The notes below the pieces were generated by a model. That model saw nothing but the letters and a program-made list of their open reading frames with translations. It was not told the DNA's origin and did not search any database. 64,000 nt of DNA from Isoetes taiwanensis (Eukaryota > Streptophyta > Lycopodiopsida > Isoetales > Isoetaceae), in NCBI GenBank assembly GCA_021234155.1, contig JAJEKV010000275.1, forward strand, positions 312,501 through 376,500, given 5' to 3'. The stretch's first letter is position 1. Each line of letters starts with the position of its first letter. Shown here piece after piece: positions 9,737-19,222 of the stretch. The translations under genes and the position numbers were made by a program.

Positions 9737-12155
9737 TGTTGACGGCCAAAGGGGTCAACATAGTTCATCTTTGCAACTTTACTATCTGCTCAGAACACAT
9801 CAGACTATAGGTGCAACAACATTTACAAATTTCCATTCCAGGGTAAAACAGTGGCTTTTCGAGGTTCAAGATGCAATGGATGTTTCCAAAAGTGCTGCTC
9901 ATAATGAAGCAAACAACAAATCTGCTAATGTTATTGAACACCAGGAGTTTGTGAACATATAGAAGTTGTGAGCATGTTCATACTGATACGATGTCAGTTG
10001 TGTTGAAGATACACCAAGTTCAATGTTAAAGGGATGCCAAGTTGAGGTAACTATATGATCATAATCTGGAGCAGTAGTGATTAACAAAAAATGAGGTTGT
10101 AGATTCACTTGTTGATCCATGTTGAATAGATTTCCCTTGATTTCTCTCCAATAGCCATGTTTGTTTTGCCTTGACATTTCATAGTCTTCCCATGCCACAA
10201 TTTCCATATATGTCCCTAAACTGAATTTCTGAACATGATCTGCCTTTGCCGCCCCAAATCTTGATTTCTTTTCCATCAAAGCCTTGCCCTTAAGTGCGTA
10301 GCATGTGCGATACAATGACCATCTATACTTCGTTCACTACTATCAATCATGTGCCCATTCCAAAAAAGAAAAAAATATACAGAGAGAGACTCTATGATCT
10401 CTAGCCAACGTGAACATTTTGGGGCATGGGTCTCTGTTTTTTTCAAATGTATCAGTATTCACATGGGTAATTCTCTCTCAAAAGGGCTTGATGAGCAATG
10501 TTATGAACTGGCCAAAGATAACTAGGGGCAAAGCCTATTTCATCTCAAAAGACATATATTGAGACAAGCCCATATCCTTAAAAACAAAAAAAAGAGAGAG
10601 AAAAAGAAAAAAAACAAAACCTCTGAAAGGGAATATGAAAGAGGTATCCATGAGGTTGATCCTGCATTCTGCCATATTTTCTAGTCTTTCCTTCCAAATC
10701 TCGCTCCTCCAAATGCCCTTTTACCCTTAGCCTTGTTTTCTGAAAGCGGTATCCATGAGGTTGATCCTGCATTTTCCATATTCTCTAGTCTTTCCTTCCA
10801 AATCTCATTTCTCCAAATGCCCTTTTACCCTTAGCCTTGTTTTCCCAATCTATTTACCTTTGCTTTATTTCCTTAGCTTTTTCCTAGTCTATTCACATGG
10901 ATCGTGAGAGAACTATGACCTAATTTTTTGCTGAAGCCAAGTATGGCAAAACTGTCTACAATAGCAGGCCCGAGGATTTATGCGGTGGTCTTCAGAGGTG
11001 GAGGAAGATCAACGATGCTGGCAGCACCGTTTCCTAAGATTTCGGCGATGCCCAAGGACTGGAGGATCAAAATCGAAAATGGCATCACAAGAGGTACGGC
11101 TCTAGGAAGAACTATCTATCCAGTGAGTGCGGTCATCATTTCAAGAGAAGTTTTCATTTTATTCTTTCTGCAAACACCGGATTTCAGCTGTTATACAAAG
11201 AATTCAGATTGTTTGGGAATGATTCGTTGCATTATTGAAGGAGTTAACAGAATGTGAAGCAATTGAAGATATTATCTGGAGTTCTATTATTTGAAGTTCT
11301 TAAGTGGCAGACATTGGTATACCTTGTTATTGGTTACAAATGAGAATTTAAACAGTGAATTATAAGCGGTTGACATCAGTTATAAGTACAGCACATATTC
11401 AAATGGGTGCAGTACCAATAGTTTAAGGAAATCTGATTTCAACAGAAGAATATCAAACTGGTTGACATAACATTGTTTAAGGCAGTGCAGCTACATGGTT
11501 TTGGGAATGTATCAGTGCAGCTACAGAGTTTTGGGAATGTAATATGAGCACAATCTTACAAGATTTAGTTGGATCATCTATTGTATTCTGAAGTTATCAT
11601 TTATGAATGAGAAAAGCCCTGCTCTGGTTTGGAAAGTTCCTTGTAATGAAATTTATTTTTCTTGTATTTCATGTTCTTACTAAGTAAGAGGAAAGATAGG
11701 CCCTTTTGTGCTGATACACTCTCTGAAAAAAATAGACAGATTTTCTGGTAGAAATTGGTTACAGGTGGTGCTTTAATTGCCCATGAACAGGCTGGACACT
11801 GTTGCATACACAAATCCTTGTTGCTTCCATCTGGATATAATAGCTGCCATGGTGTCAATTCACATGATGTCACGTTTGGTGTAATGCTAATACGCCTACT
11901 TGTGTTTAGACTAGACTGTTGGTGTATTACTCCGTACATCAACATTTTCCAGATTTCTGGTAGAAGCTTGTAACATGTGGTGCTTTAGTTGGTCATAAAC
12001 AGGCTGGACATTATTTTTGTTGCTTTCATTTTTGTTGCTTCCATCTGATATAGTAGTTGCCATTGTGTCAATTCAATTCACAGGCACATTTGGGGTATTG
12101 TTATCACGCCTAAATTTATTTAGACTGTTGGTGTATTGCTCCACATACATCAACA
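9737..12155 (+). repeat. 5' LTR of the Gypsy element (2419 bp)
   Basis: Matches 19223-21137 along its length except for about 500 bp (roughly 10386-10885) that is absent from the 3' LTR. It starts TGTTGACGGCCAAAGG and ends ACATCAACA. Short substitutions between the two LTRs are scattered, indicating an old insertion. Confidence 0.9.
10386..10885. repeat. Segment present only in the 5' LTR, with 2 x 105 bp tandem repeat
   Basis: The 3' LTR passes straight from the sequence ATACAGAGAG to GGATCGTGAGAG, while the 5' LTR has about 500 extra bases between these points. The extra segment includes a tandem repeat of period 105 (10636-10845) starting TGAAAG(A/C)GGTATCCATGAGG. No duplication flanks it, so a deletion in the 3' LTR is as likely as an insertion here. 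Confidence 0.75.
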
Positions 12156-12159
12156 TTTT

Positions 12160-12178
12160 TGGCACTCCCGGTGGGACA
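12160..12178 (+). promoter_or_regulatory. Probable primer binding site region
   Basis: TGGCACTCCCGGTGGGAC starts a few bases after the 5' LTR end, where plant Gypsy elements have the tRNA primer binding site. The matching tRNA was not identified. Confidence 0.45.
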
Positions 12179-12201
12179 TACAGTGGAGCAGCTAAGAATC
12201 C

Positions 12202-12456
12202 ATGGAAAGAGAAGGTGAGTCAGAAGGGTCTGTACAAATGGCAGAGCAGCGTTATCCGAATGCTGCAGATCAGTATCATAATACTGTTAGAAGTTCAGAT
12301 GCACGTTCAGTAGTACATCCTTACCATATTGAAGTCACCGTGCCATCCCCGGCTCCAATGTTTGATGGAACCAAAAATCCCCAAGATTTCATCACCCAAT
12401 TTGAGGACTGGTTCGAACAATATGGGAAGAAGAAAGACGGTCCTGAGAGTATGTGA
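12202..12456 (+). pseudogene. gag: Gag N-terminal part (Gypsy)
   Basis: The frame starts with MEREGESEG shortly after the primer binding site and contains the typical Gag beginning PAPMFDGTKNPQDFITQFE followed by WFEQYGKK. It ends at a stop (12454-12456). The next 100 bases still encode Gag-like sequence, with MRGDAK followed by a stop and then WYSYQ, so the protein is interrupted by a frameshift and a nonsense codon before it continues at 12555. Gag would form the virus-like particle of the retrotransposon. Confidence 0.7.
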
Positions 12457-12554
12457 AATCATTTGGGCAGTGCATGAGAGGAGATGCTAAATAATGGTAT
12501 AGCTATCAAGTAAGCTATGGTAGTTGCCCATGGGACACTCTTACGCAGAAGTTT

Positions 12555-14396
12555 TTGGACAGATTTGGAGTTGCGTCTTCTAAACGTACACTAATTCAGG
12601 GGTTGCACACTATGATCATACGAATGGGAGAAAGTGTATCTTCCTTTGTGGAGCGTTTTCACACGTATCTAACGAAATGTCAACAAATGGAAGTGCAAAC
12701 TCCTACAGATTATGTGGTGGAGTTTTTTGTGCTTGGTTTGAAGCCATTGTACAAGGTCTACAAAAAATTATACAAGCTTCAACTTGCAGGACAGCTAGAT
12801 TCCTTCCATAAGGCATCCTCTATCGCCATAGAAATATCTAAGACGATAGCTTTGATGCCAGAAGATGACAGTAAAGTTTATACTCATCAACACCTTACCC
12901 ATGAATGGGAAAATGAAAGAGAAGGAGAAATATATGCTGTACACAATGAAAAGAAAGACAAGAAAGTTCGATTTGAAGAAGAAATCAAGATGGAGGTGGC
13001 AAAAGCTACGGATAGACTTGAAACGGGCATGCAGGCATTATTAAAAATATCAAAACAACTTACTGAAGCTTTAAAAGTGCAAGCAGCAAATGCTACAATT
13101 AATTCGTGTACGTTTTGCCAAAGGTTGGGACATACTGAACCTACATGTTTTGCAAGACCTTGCCCAAAATGTAACGTAAGAGGCCATTATGGAAAAGAAT
13201 GCCCGGTTTGTGCATTTTGCAAAGAAATAGGACATACAGAAGAAAAGTGCAAGGTAAAACAGTATTTATCTAAGCAGGATATGGGAAAAAACAAAGGTGC
13301 AAGCACAAGTTCAAGTGCAAATATCAATCTGATAGAACAAAATGTGGAAGATGAACAAGAAGATGAAGTCTTCAATGTACTTACAAGGCAACAAAGTCGC
13401 ACTCATCATTGTGAAATGTCTGACCATACAGCAGTGAAGAATCAACATACGCAAGCAGAAAATAACGTCATACCACTCGCAAAGCATGCAAGATTTTCGC
13501 CTAAAGGTGGTCTGGAAATGTCTGATTCTACTGCTGACATTAATTTAGGTCACCTAAGACCTAACTTACCTATTGCACCCAAGAGAACAGAAGAAACTGA
13601 AGGGCCACATGATTTGGAAAGATTGTTAAAGGGCTCAAGTGTGCGGATGGATCTGTTAACCTTGCTGAAAGTCGCCCCATCATACAAACAGAAATTGCTA
13701 GACTTAATGGAACAGAATCGTGAGAGTTGTGTAAACTGTACCGAGAATGTTGATGAGGAATGCCTAGTAAGTGCTATAATAGTGAACGAAGCTGCAGAAG
13801 ACCCCGGTATTTTCGAGTGTGAAGGTACAATTAAAGGGAAACATTTGGAAAGGATTTATGTAGACGGAGGATCTGGGTCTAATGTCATGCCATATAATGT
13901 GATGATGCAACTGGGATTAAAAGTGAATAAGCCCACTATGCAGATACTTCGAACCTTTTCCGGTCATAAAGTGAAGCCTATTGGAATTGTAACAGATGTC
14001 CCAGTGATAGTCGAGGAGATAACGGTAGTGGCAAACTTTGTTGTTGTACCATCCTACGACGATCCAAGTAAGCCCACAAGCTACGATTTATTGTTGGGTA
14101 GAAGATGGATGAAGTCTGTTGATGCTAGACCAGTATGGAGTGGAGGCTATTGCAGTATCTCCAATGGAACGAAAGTGTCACATATTTTTAACAGAGAGGG
14201 TAAGATAAAAAGTGATGAAGAGAATAATGGGGGAATGTTTTTTATAGAGACAGAGGATATGATATCTTATGAAGGGATGGGCAATTTTGTCATCAACAAA
14301 GAGGTAACAAGGGTGAGGTCTAGTAATACTCATGATCACTTGCTAGTAAACCAAGTTGCGATAGTAAAGGAGGATGGAGCTGAAAAACATGCATAG
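12555..14396 (+). CDS. gag-pr: Gag C-terminal part plus aspartic protease (Gypsy)
   Basis: The 613-codon frame begins in the Gag capsid region (FLDRFG is encoded just before it; LIQGLHTMIIRMGESVSSFV follows). It has three zinc knuckles of the C-x2-C-x3-GH-x4-C type at about residues 189-240: CTFCQRLGHTEPTC, CPKCNVRGHYGKEC and CAFCKEIGHTEEKC. An acidic linker follows, then a retroviral-type aspartic protease with active site YVDGGSGSNVM at about residues 435-445 and the LLLGRRWM motif about 80 residues later. The knuckles would bind the element RNA and the protease would cut the polyprotein. The frame ends at TAG (14394-14396), overlapping the next frame by 23 bases in +1, so expression of pol would need frameshifting or the shift is a mutation. 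Confidence 0.85.
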   Translation: MDRFGVASSKRTLIQGLHTMIIRMGESVSSFVERFHTYLTKCQQMEVQTPTDYVVEFFVLGLKPLYKVYKKLYKLQLAGQLDSFHKASSIAIEISKTIALMPEDDSKVYTHQHLTHEWENEREGEIYAVHNEKKDKKVRFEEEIKMEVAKATDRLETGMQALLKISKQLTEALKVQAANATINSCTFCQRLGHTEPTCFARPCPKCNVRGHYGKECPVCAFCKEIGHTEEKCKVKQYLSKQDMGKNKGASTSSSANINLIEQNVEDEQEDEVFNVLTRQQSRTHHCEMSDHTAVKNQHTQAENNVIPLAKHARFSPKGGLEMSDSTADINLGHLRPNLPIAPKRTEETEGPHDLERLLKGSSVRMDLLTLLKVAPSYKQKLLDLMEQNRESCVNCTENVDEECLVSAIIVNEAAEDPGIFECEGTIKGKHLERIYVDGGSGSNVMPYNVMMQLGLKVNKPTMQILRTFSGHKVKPIGIVTDVPVIVEEITVVANFVVVPSYDDPSKPTSYDLLLGRRWMKSVDARPVWSGGYCSISNGTKVSHIFNREGKIKSDEENNGGMFFIETEDMISYEGMGNFVINKEVTRVRSSNTHDHLLVNQVAIVKEDGAEKHA

Positions 14397-15432
14397 TTAT
14401 GGTTCGACGGCCGGGATTTCTAGAAAGTTACAGCTAGCTTGCATGGGGATTGTATTAAAAAATGAGAAGATGGAAGTGCTCGCAAAGAAAGGAGATATCT
14501 TCCATGGCTGCACGTCCAATGCAGCAGAGTATAGAGCGTTATTGGCTGGTCTGACAGTTGCACAAGAATGTGGCATCACACATCTCCATATCAGAGGCGA
14601 TTCACAGCTAGTTTGCAATCAAGTCCTTGGAGATTATAGAGTTAGAAATGAACATCTATTGCAATTGTGTAATGAAGTCCATGCTAAACTAGCAAGTTTT
14701 GCTTTTTGGGAAATAAGTCATGTGCCACGCAAAGAAAATACAGAGGCTGATGCATTATGCGAGGCTGCTTTATTTGATCATCTTTGTCAAGGAGCGTTTA
14801 AAGAGGAAGATATAGAAGAAGAAGATTTAGCGAAATTGCATCCGATACTCGTTGTTGACATTGCAAGTGAAGAGCACATTTTCGACATCACTATTGTGAA
14901 GAATGGTCAAGAAAGGAAATTAGCTTTGGGGACCTTAGCTAATGCACAGGAAAAGGACGACCTTGCTCAATTGTTCCAAGAATATTCGGAGGTATTTGCT
15001 TATGACTATTCAGAAATGAAAGGTGTGTCAAAGGATATATATGAATTTGAAATTAAACTGAAGCCGGAGGCCAAGCCAATACTGCAGAAATTACGACGAA
15101 TAAATCCGGCTTTGCTAATGCTTGTGCAAGAGGAAATTCAGAAAATGTTGAAAGCAGGCTTAATTTATGAAATACAGAATCCACCTTGGGTATCATGCAT
15201 AGTGCCAGTACTAAAAAAAAATGGAAAACTGAGAATCTGCATTGACTATCAAGAGTTAAATAAGGCCACGCTCAAAGACTGTTACCCATTACCATTTGTG
15301 GAAGATATACTTCACACGGTGGCAGGTAAGGAAGCCTATTCATTTATGGACGGCTTCTCGGGATTCAATCAAGTCTACATAAATGAAGAGGATCAACCGA
15401 AAACCTCCTTCATAACCCCATGGGGAACATAA
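14374..15432 (+). CDS. pol: Extra RNase H followed by N-terminal reverse transcriptase (Gypsy)
   Basis: Residues 8-130 form an RNase H of the archaeal/plant Tat type: NAAEYRALLAGL, the RGDSQLVCNQVLGDY motif and RKENTEADAL hold the second, third and fourth acidic residues. The first catalytic Asp, expected before GSTAG, is Tyr here, so this domain is probably inactive. After a linker the reverse transcriptase starts (about residues 220-352): LRRINPALL, VPVLKKNGKLRICIDYQELN, and FMDGFSGFNQV with the first catalytic Asp. The frame stops at TAA (15430-15432) within TPWGT-stop-AMRRMPFG, where the family normally has Tyr; one base change explains it. The position of this RNase H before, not after, the reverse transcriptase is unusual for Tat elements as I know them. 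Confidence 0.85.
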   Translation: MELKNMHSYGSTAGISRKLQLACMGIVLKNEKMEVLAKKGDIFHGCTSNAAEYRALLAGLTVAQECGITHLHIRGDSQLVCNQVLGDYRVRNEHLLQLCNEVHAKLASFAFWEISHVPRKENTEADALCEAALFDHLCQGAFKEEDIEEEDLAKLHPILVVDIASEEHIFDITIVKNGQERKLALGTLANAQEKDDLAQLFQEYSEVFAYDYSEMKGVSKDIYEFEIKLKPEAKPILQKLRRINPALLMLVQEEIQKMLKAGLIYEIQNPPWVSCIVPVLKKNGKLRICIDYQELNKATLKDCYPLPFVEDILHTVAGKEAYSFMDGFSGFNQVYINEEDQPKTSFITPWGT

Positions 15433-15435
15433 GCA

Positions 15436-16479
15436 ATGAGGAGGATGCCTTTTGGCCTTATGAACGCCCCCGCTGCCTTTCAACGAGTTATGTGCAAAGT
15501 TTTCAAGGGCATTCCATCAGATCTTCTTAGGATATTCTTGGACGATTTATGCTTGGCAACGTCTAGGTCCCAACATTTGGGGCAACTACGGCACGTGTGT
15601 GAACTATGCAAAAAATTTGAGGTATGTTTAAATCCTTACAAATGTGTTTTTTTAACTGACAGAGGTGTTTTATTGGGTCATGAAGTATCAGAAAAGGGCA
15701 TCCGCATTGCAGAAGACAAAATGAAAGTACTCCGAGTCATGACACCACCTAAAACCTTGAAAGCAGTCAAAGGTCTTATTGGAATTGTGAGCTTTTTGAA
15801 GATGTATATTCCGAACATGTCTCACATATTAAGCCCTATTGCAAAGTTAACAAGACAGGGGCATGTACCAAAGGGTAGAAGCAAGTTTGTGGAGATAGAA
15901 TGGACAAAGGAATGCGATGATGCATGGTCAGAAATCAAAAAAATTATGTTAAACAAGCAGCTATTAGTTCCCCCAACGCTGGATCACCCATTTTCTGCTT
16001 ATATCACAGTCACAAGATGGCCAATTGGGATAGCTTTATGTCAGCAGGGCGGTGTGGTTATGTATGCAGGGAAGCAATGGTCACTTGTAGAAGAGAAGTA
16101 CCCCAAACTGGAGAAATATGCAGCTGCTCTAAAATCCATGGTGGATAAATGTGGCCAATATTTTTCTAATTCAAAAATTACGGTGTACATGAAACAAAAC
16201 CCATTACCACTTCTTTATAGCAAGAGCCACAAGAAAGCAAAGTTGCACAAGTGGGCTGTTATCCTGCAGGAATATTGCTTAGAAGTGAAGCTTTACGACG
16301 GTGTGAGAGATCCAAGTAAGTACTTACCATACGCATTCTATAATTTTGATTTAGAACAAAAGGAGGACACCGAACAAGTGCAAACAGATTTACGGGATAG
16401 TGTAGAGTCATATGTCCATTTTCAGTCAACTTGGATAGAACAAATCAGTTCAGAACTATTTGTGGATGCACAACGGTAA
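15436..16479 (+). pseudogene. pol: Reverse transcriptase C-terminal part and RNase H (Gypsy)
   Basis: Continues the same frame after the nonsense codon. MPFGLMNAPAAFQRVM and IFLDDLCLAT are the classic motifs of Gypsy reverse transcriptase; the active site is LDD rather than the common VDD/IDD. LLGHEVSEKGI and the connection region follow, then the element's own RNase H (about residues 180-300: SAYITVTRWPIGIALCQQGG, KYAAALKSMVDKC). Its first Asp is not visible, so this RNase H looks degenerate as well. The frame ends at TAA (16477-16479) and the same frame resumes immediately with integrase. Confidence 0.85.
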
Positions 16480-16482
16480 TGG

Positions 16483-17118
16483 ATGCACGAGATCATAATA
16501 TATTTGAGGGATCAAGAGCCGCCTAAAGATAAGTCTCCTAAGGCATTACGACGATTTAAATTGAATTGCCTATCTTTTGTTTTAGTCGGAGATATCTTGT
16601 GTCGAAAAACGATGGATGGGATATTGCTTCGGTGTCTGGACGAAGAAGAACAGGGTGTAGCTATGGCTCATTGCCATGAAGGTATTTGTGGAGGCCATAT
16701 GGCAGGAAGGATGACAGCAAAGAAAGTGCTTAGGGCTGGTTATTTCTGGCCAACTTTACATCAAGATTGCCATGAATACGTTAAGCATTGCCATGCATGC
16801 CAAGCTTTTGCAGCAGCAAAGTTCTATCCAGGTGAATTGGTCCCTATAGAAACAGATGGGCCATTTCAAATGTGGGGGTTGGACTATATAGGACCTATTG
16901 ACCCACATTCTTCAGCGCAACATGAATACATTTTGGTGGCGATCGATCTATTTACCAAGTGGGGTGAGGCGGTTCCCCTCGGGGAGGGCTACGGTGCAGA
17001 GAATACAACCGGATTCATCTTTACACATCTTTTGCCGCAGTTTGGCATACCCGTGAAAATTTTGACGGATAGGGGTACACATTTTATAAACAGTTGTAAT
17101 TACGGAACTAGTGGCTAA
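16483..17118 (+). pseudogene. pol: Integrase, N-terminal and core part (Gypsy)
   Basis: The HHCC zinc domain is visible as HCHEGICGGH ... HCHACQ at about residues 62-107. The catalytic core begins with WGLDYIGPID (first Asp), then FTKWGEAVPL, and LTDRGTHF (second Asp, about residue 197). The third acidic residue is out of frame: after FINSCNYGTSG the frame stops at 17116-17118. The DDE residue Glu is found downstream as EGNGQAESSNK in another frame. The enzyme would have inserted the cDNA copy into the genome. Confidence 0.85.
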
Positions 17119-17728
17119 GTTGCATATAAAGCATCTTAAAAGCTCCTCCTACTATCAGGAAGGTAATGGGCAGGCCGAATCTAGTAACAAAGTATTGGTA
17201 CGTAATATTGAAGAAAACAAAGGAATGAGACGGGAGGGATCGCATATTAAATTAGAGACCGTGATTATGGGTATATAGGACTGCTTGGAAGTCAAGAATG
17301 TGCTATTCTCCTTTTAATCTCAGATAATGGAATGTAAGCATTGCTCCCAATTGATATTGCGTTGCCTACCTTAAAATATGCTATGGAGATGGAAATAGGT
17401 TAACATGATCCTCGAAAGCTAGATTAGAGCACATCATGCAACTCGAGGAGGATAGATGGATGGCGTAAAATGAACATGCAAATTAAGAGGGCTAAGGATA
17501 AAGTCTATTTTCAGAGGAAAAAGCTTTTGCAAGAGTGGATTTGAGGAAGGTGAATTGGTAATGAAGTGGAATAGGGAGAAACATGTCAAGAAGTTTCAGC
17601 CACGTTGGGAAGGCCCATATATGATAGCAAAAAGGGCTGGTGAACACTCATATTGGTTGCAACGAATGGACCTGGAGCTACTTCCTAATCCTACCAACCT
17701 GAAATACCTCAAACAGTATTGGCCTTAG
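17119..17728 (+). pseudogene. Integrase C-terminal remnant
   Basis: Degenerate coding sequence with several frameshifts. YYQEGNGQAESSNK (around 17150) carries the catalytic Glu. Near 17560-17728 the typical integrase tail is readable: MKWNREKHVKKFQPRWEGPY and, further on, the family ending LKYLKQYWP. No chromodomain was seen, which fits the Tat side of Gypsy. Confidence 0.7.
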
Positions 17729-19207
17729 TCACAGGTATGATTTGCTTTTTGGAGTACTTTAGAGGTCATGTCTTCTAGTTATGTCTTTTAAACAAAACAA
17801 AAAAAAAAAAAAAAAAAAACAAAAAAAAAAAAAAGGGGAAAAAAAATATATGTCTAGATTATAATGTAGTCATTCATAGGGTCATGTCAGGGTTGTCCTT
17901 TGTAAGTTTGTCACTGTTAGATTTTTTGGTTCTTTTTTAATTAGCCTTGTATTTTAAGAGTAGATAAGAGCAGAGACTTCCAAGATTAGATTGTTTGATA
18001 GCAGTTTGCAACTAGGTTGATCTAGCATTACAAGGTTTCAAGAAGGAAGGATCTAACCATTTACAGGTTGAGAAGTGAATGGCCAAGTGGTGATTTTCAC
18101 CCACCTTTCGTGGTATCACTCCAAATTGAAGACAACTTGTCTGCGTACAAGTTGAACCATTTTCGCACTGCATTGGTCTGTAAGCCGGTGCATATTTACC
18201 TTCCCATGTTTTTGCCATATTTTTCACTATCTTGCGTCATGCTAGTCTGCATACTAGCAATTCTTTTTCATTTGTATGTCACCATTTCCTTAACGCAGTC
18301 TTGATGGTTTGTGTACCCAAATTTTCATCTTCTTTGCTAGTCTGTATACTAGCATATTGTCCATCTAGACATGCTTATCACTTCAGTCATGTGCTGGTCT
18401 GCATATCAGTACAAATTGCCCACCCAAGAAAATAACTCTGTGTTGAGCTGCGCATTATCTACTGGTCTGCATACCAGCACATTGTTCTACCAATTTGCCT
18501 TGCCATTTTCCTTCGTACACAGTGCCAAACATGCACACAAGTTCTATTATGCATCCCCATATCGTGTTGGTCTTCATGTCATATGCTGGTACCAATGTTC
18601 TAACATGCACTCAGGACTGAATGTCATTTGCAGGATCTCATGCAAAAAAAGTGGAAATTGGGTTTAAATGTAAGTTAATGTGAACTTGCCTGCGTGCAAG
18701 TTATCATTTCATACACCATCTTTGCATACCGCATGCCTCCAATTTCATTTTCACTTGTGCAATGTATCAACTTGTCTGCATACACAATTTGTACTATCCA
18801 TCTGGTGGCCTTTATGATGTCCGGGTTGCGATACATACCTTGTTTACTGACTATTCCGCCGGTTCTGGCATACCAAAGCACATTGTTTTGCCATTGCCTT
18901 GCTATAGCAACTTTGTCATGTTGGTTTGCCCATCGTCAATAAATTATGTATCCAATATATGCATCACTTCCATCAAGCTCGTCCTTATACCAGTGTAGTT
19001 TTGCGTCCCACTCCATTTTTTATCGTGTTGGCCTGTATATCAACGTACAATTCATTGTCATCCTTTCACTTGTTGCGAGATCAATGCTTTTGATGTAAAT
19101 CTACTTCACTTGTACGACAAACTGTTCCTAAACCCTGAATGTTCTATTTTAATTGCCCTTGCTATTATTATCAACATGTATCTTGCGGTGGATGGGTAGC
19201 CCCTATC
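17729..19207 (+). other. Noncoding tail between integrase and 3' LTR
   Basis: About 1.5 kb without coding potential. It begins with A-rich runs (17798-17850) and then holds a series of hairpins with conserved loop (listed separately, 18133-19044). Long integrase-to-LTR spacers are known for Tat elements. Confidence 0.7.
18133..19044 (+). repeat. Array of stem-loops with conserved 8-nt loop and covarying stems
   Basis: Seven clear stem-loops share the loop TCTGCATA or close variants (TCTGCGTA, TCTGTATA, CCTGCGTG, CCTGTATA). Stems: CAACTTG/CAAGTTG (18133-18154), GCTAG/CTAGC (18241-18258), TGCTAG/CTAGCA (18335-18354), TGCTGG/TCAGTA with two G-U pairs (18392-18411), CTGG/CCAG (18472-18487), AACTTG/CAAGTT (18683-18702) and GTTGG/TCAAC with one G-U pair (19027-19044). 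A shorter example is GGT/ACC with loop TCTGGCAT at 18861-18874. The stems differ from copy to copy yet stay paired, while the loop stays almost constant. That pattern suggests selection on RNA or single-stranded DNA folding. Confidence 0.75.
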
Positions 19208-19222
19208 TTGTTGGGGGCATAA
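19208..19222 (+). promoter_or_regulatory. Polypurine tract
   Basis: TTGTTGGGGGCATAA lies directly before the 3' LTR start TGTTG. A G-rich tract at this place primes plus-strand DNA synthesis in Gypsy elements. Confidence 0.75.

Noticed and set aside
14374-14396. Programmed -1 frameshift at A-AAA-AAC between protease and pol
   Set aside because: The heptamer is not in phase with the gag-protease frame; pol lies in +1. With other frame breaks in this copy, a plain mutation is as likely.
18068-18998. Short Cys/Leu-rich frames in the Gypsy tail as extra proteins (env-like)
   Set aside because: Overlapping frames of under 100 codons shift with the hairpin repeats. No signal peptide with a lasting frame.
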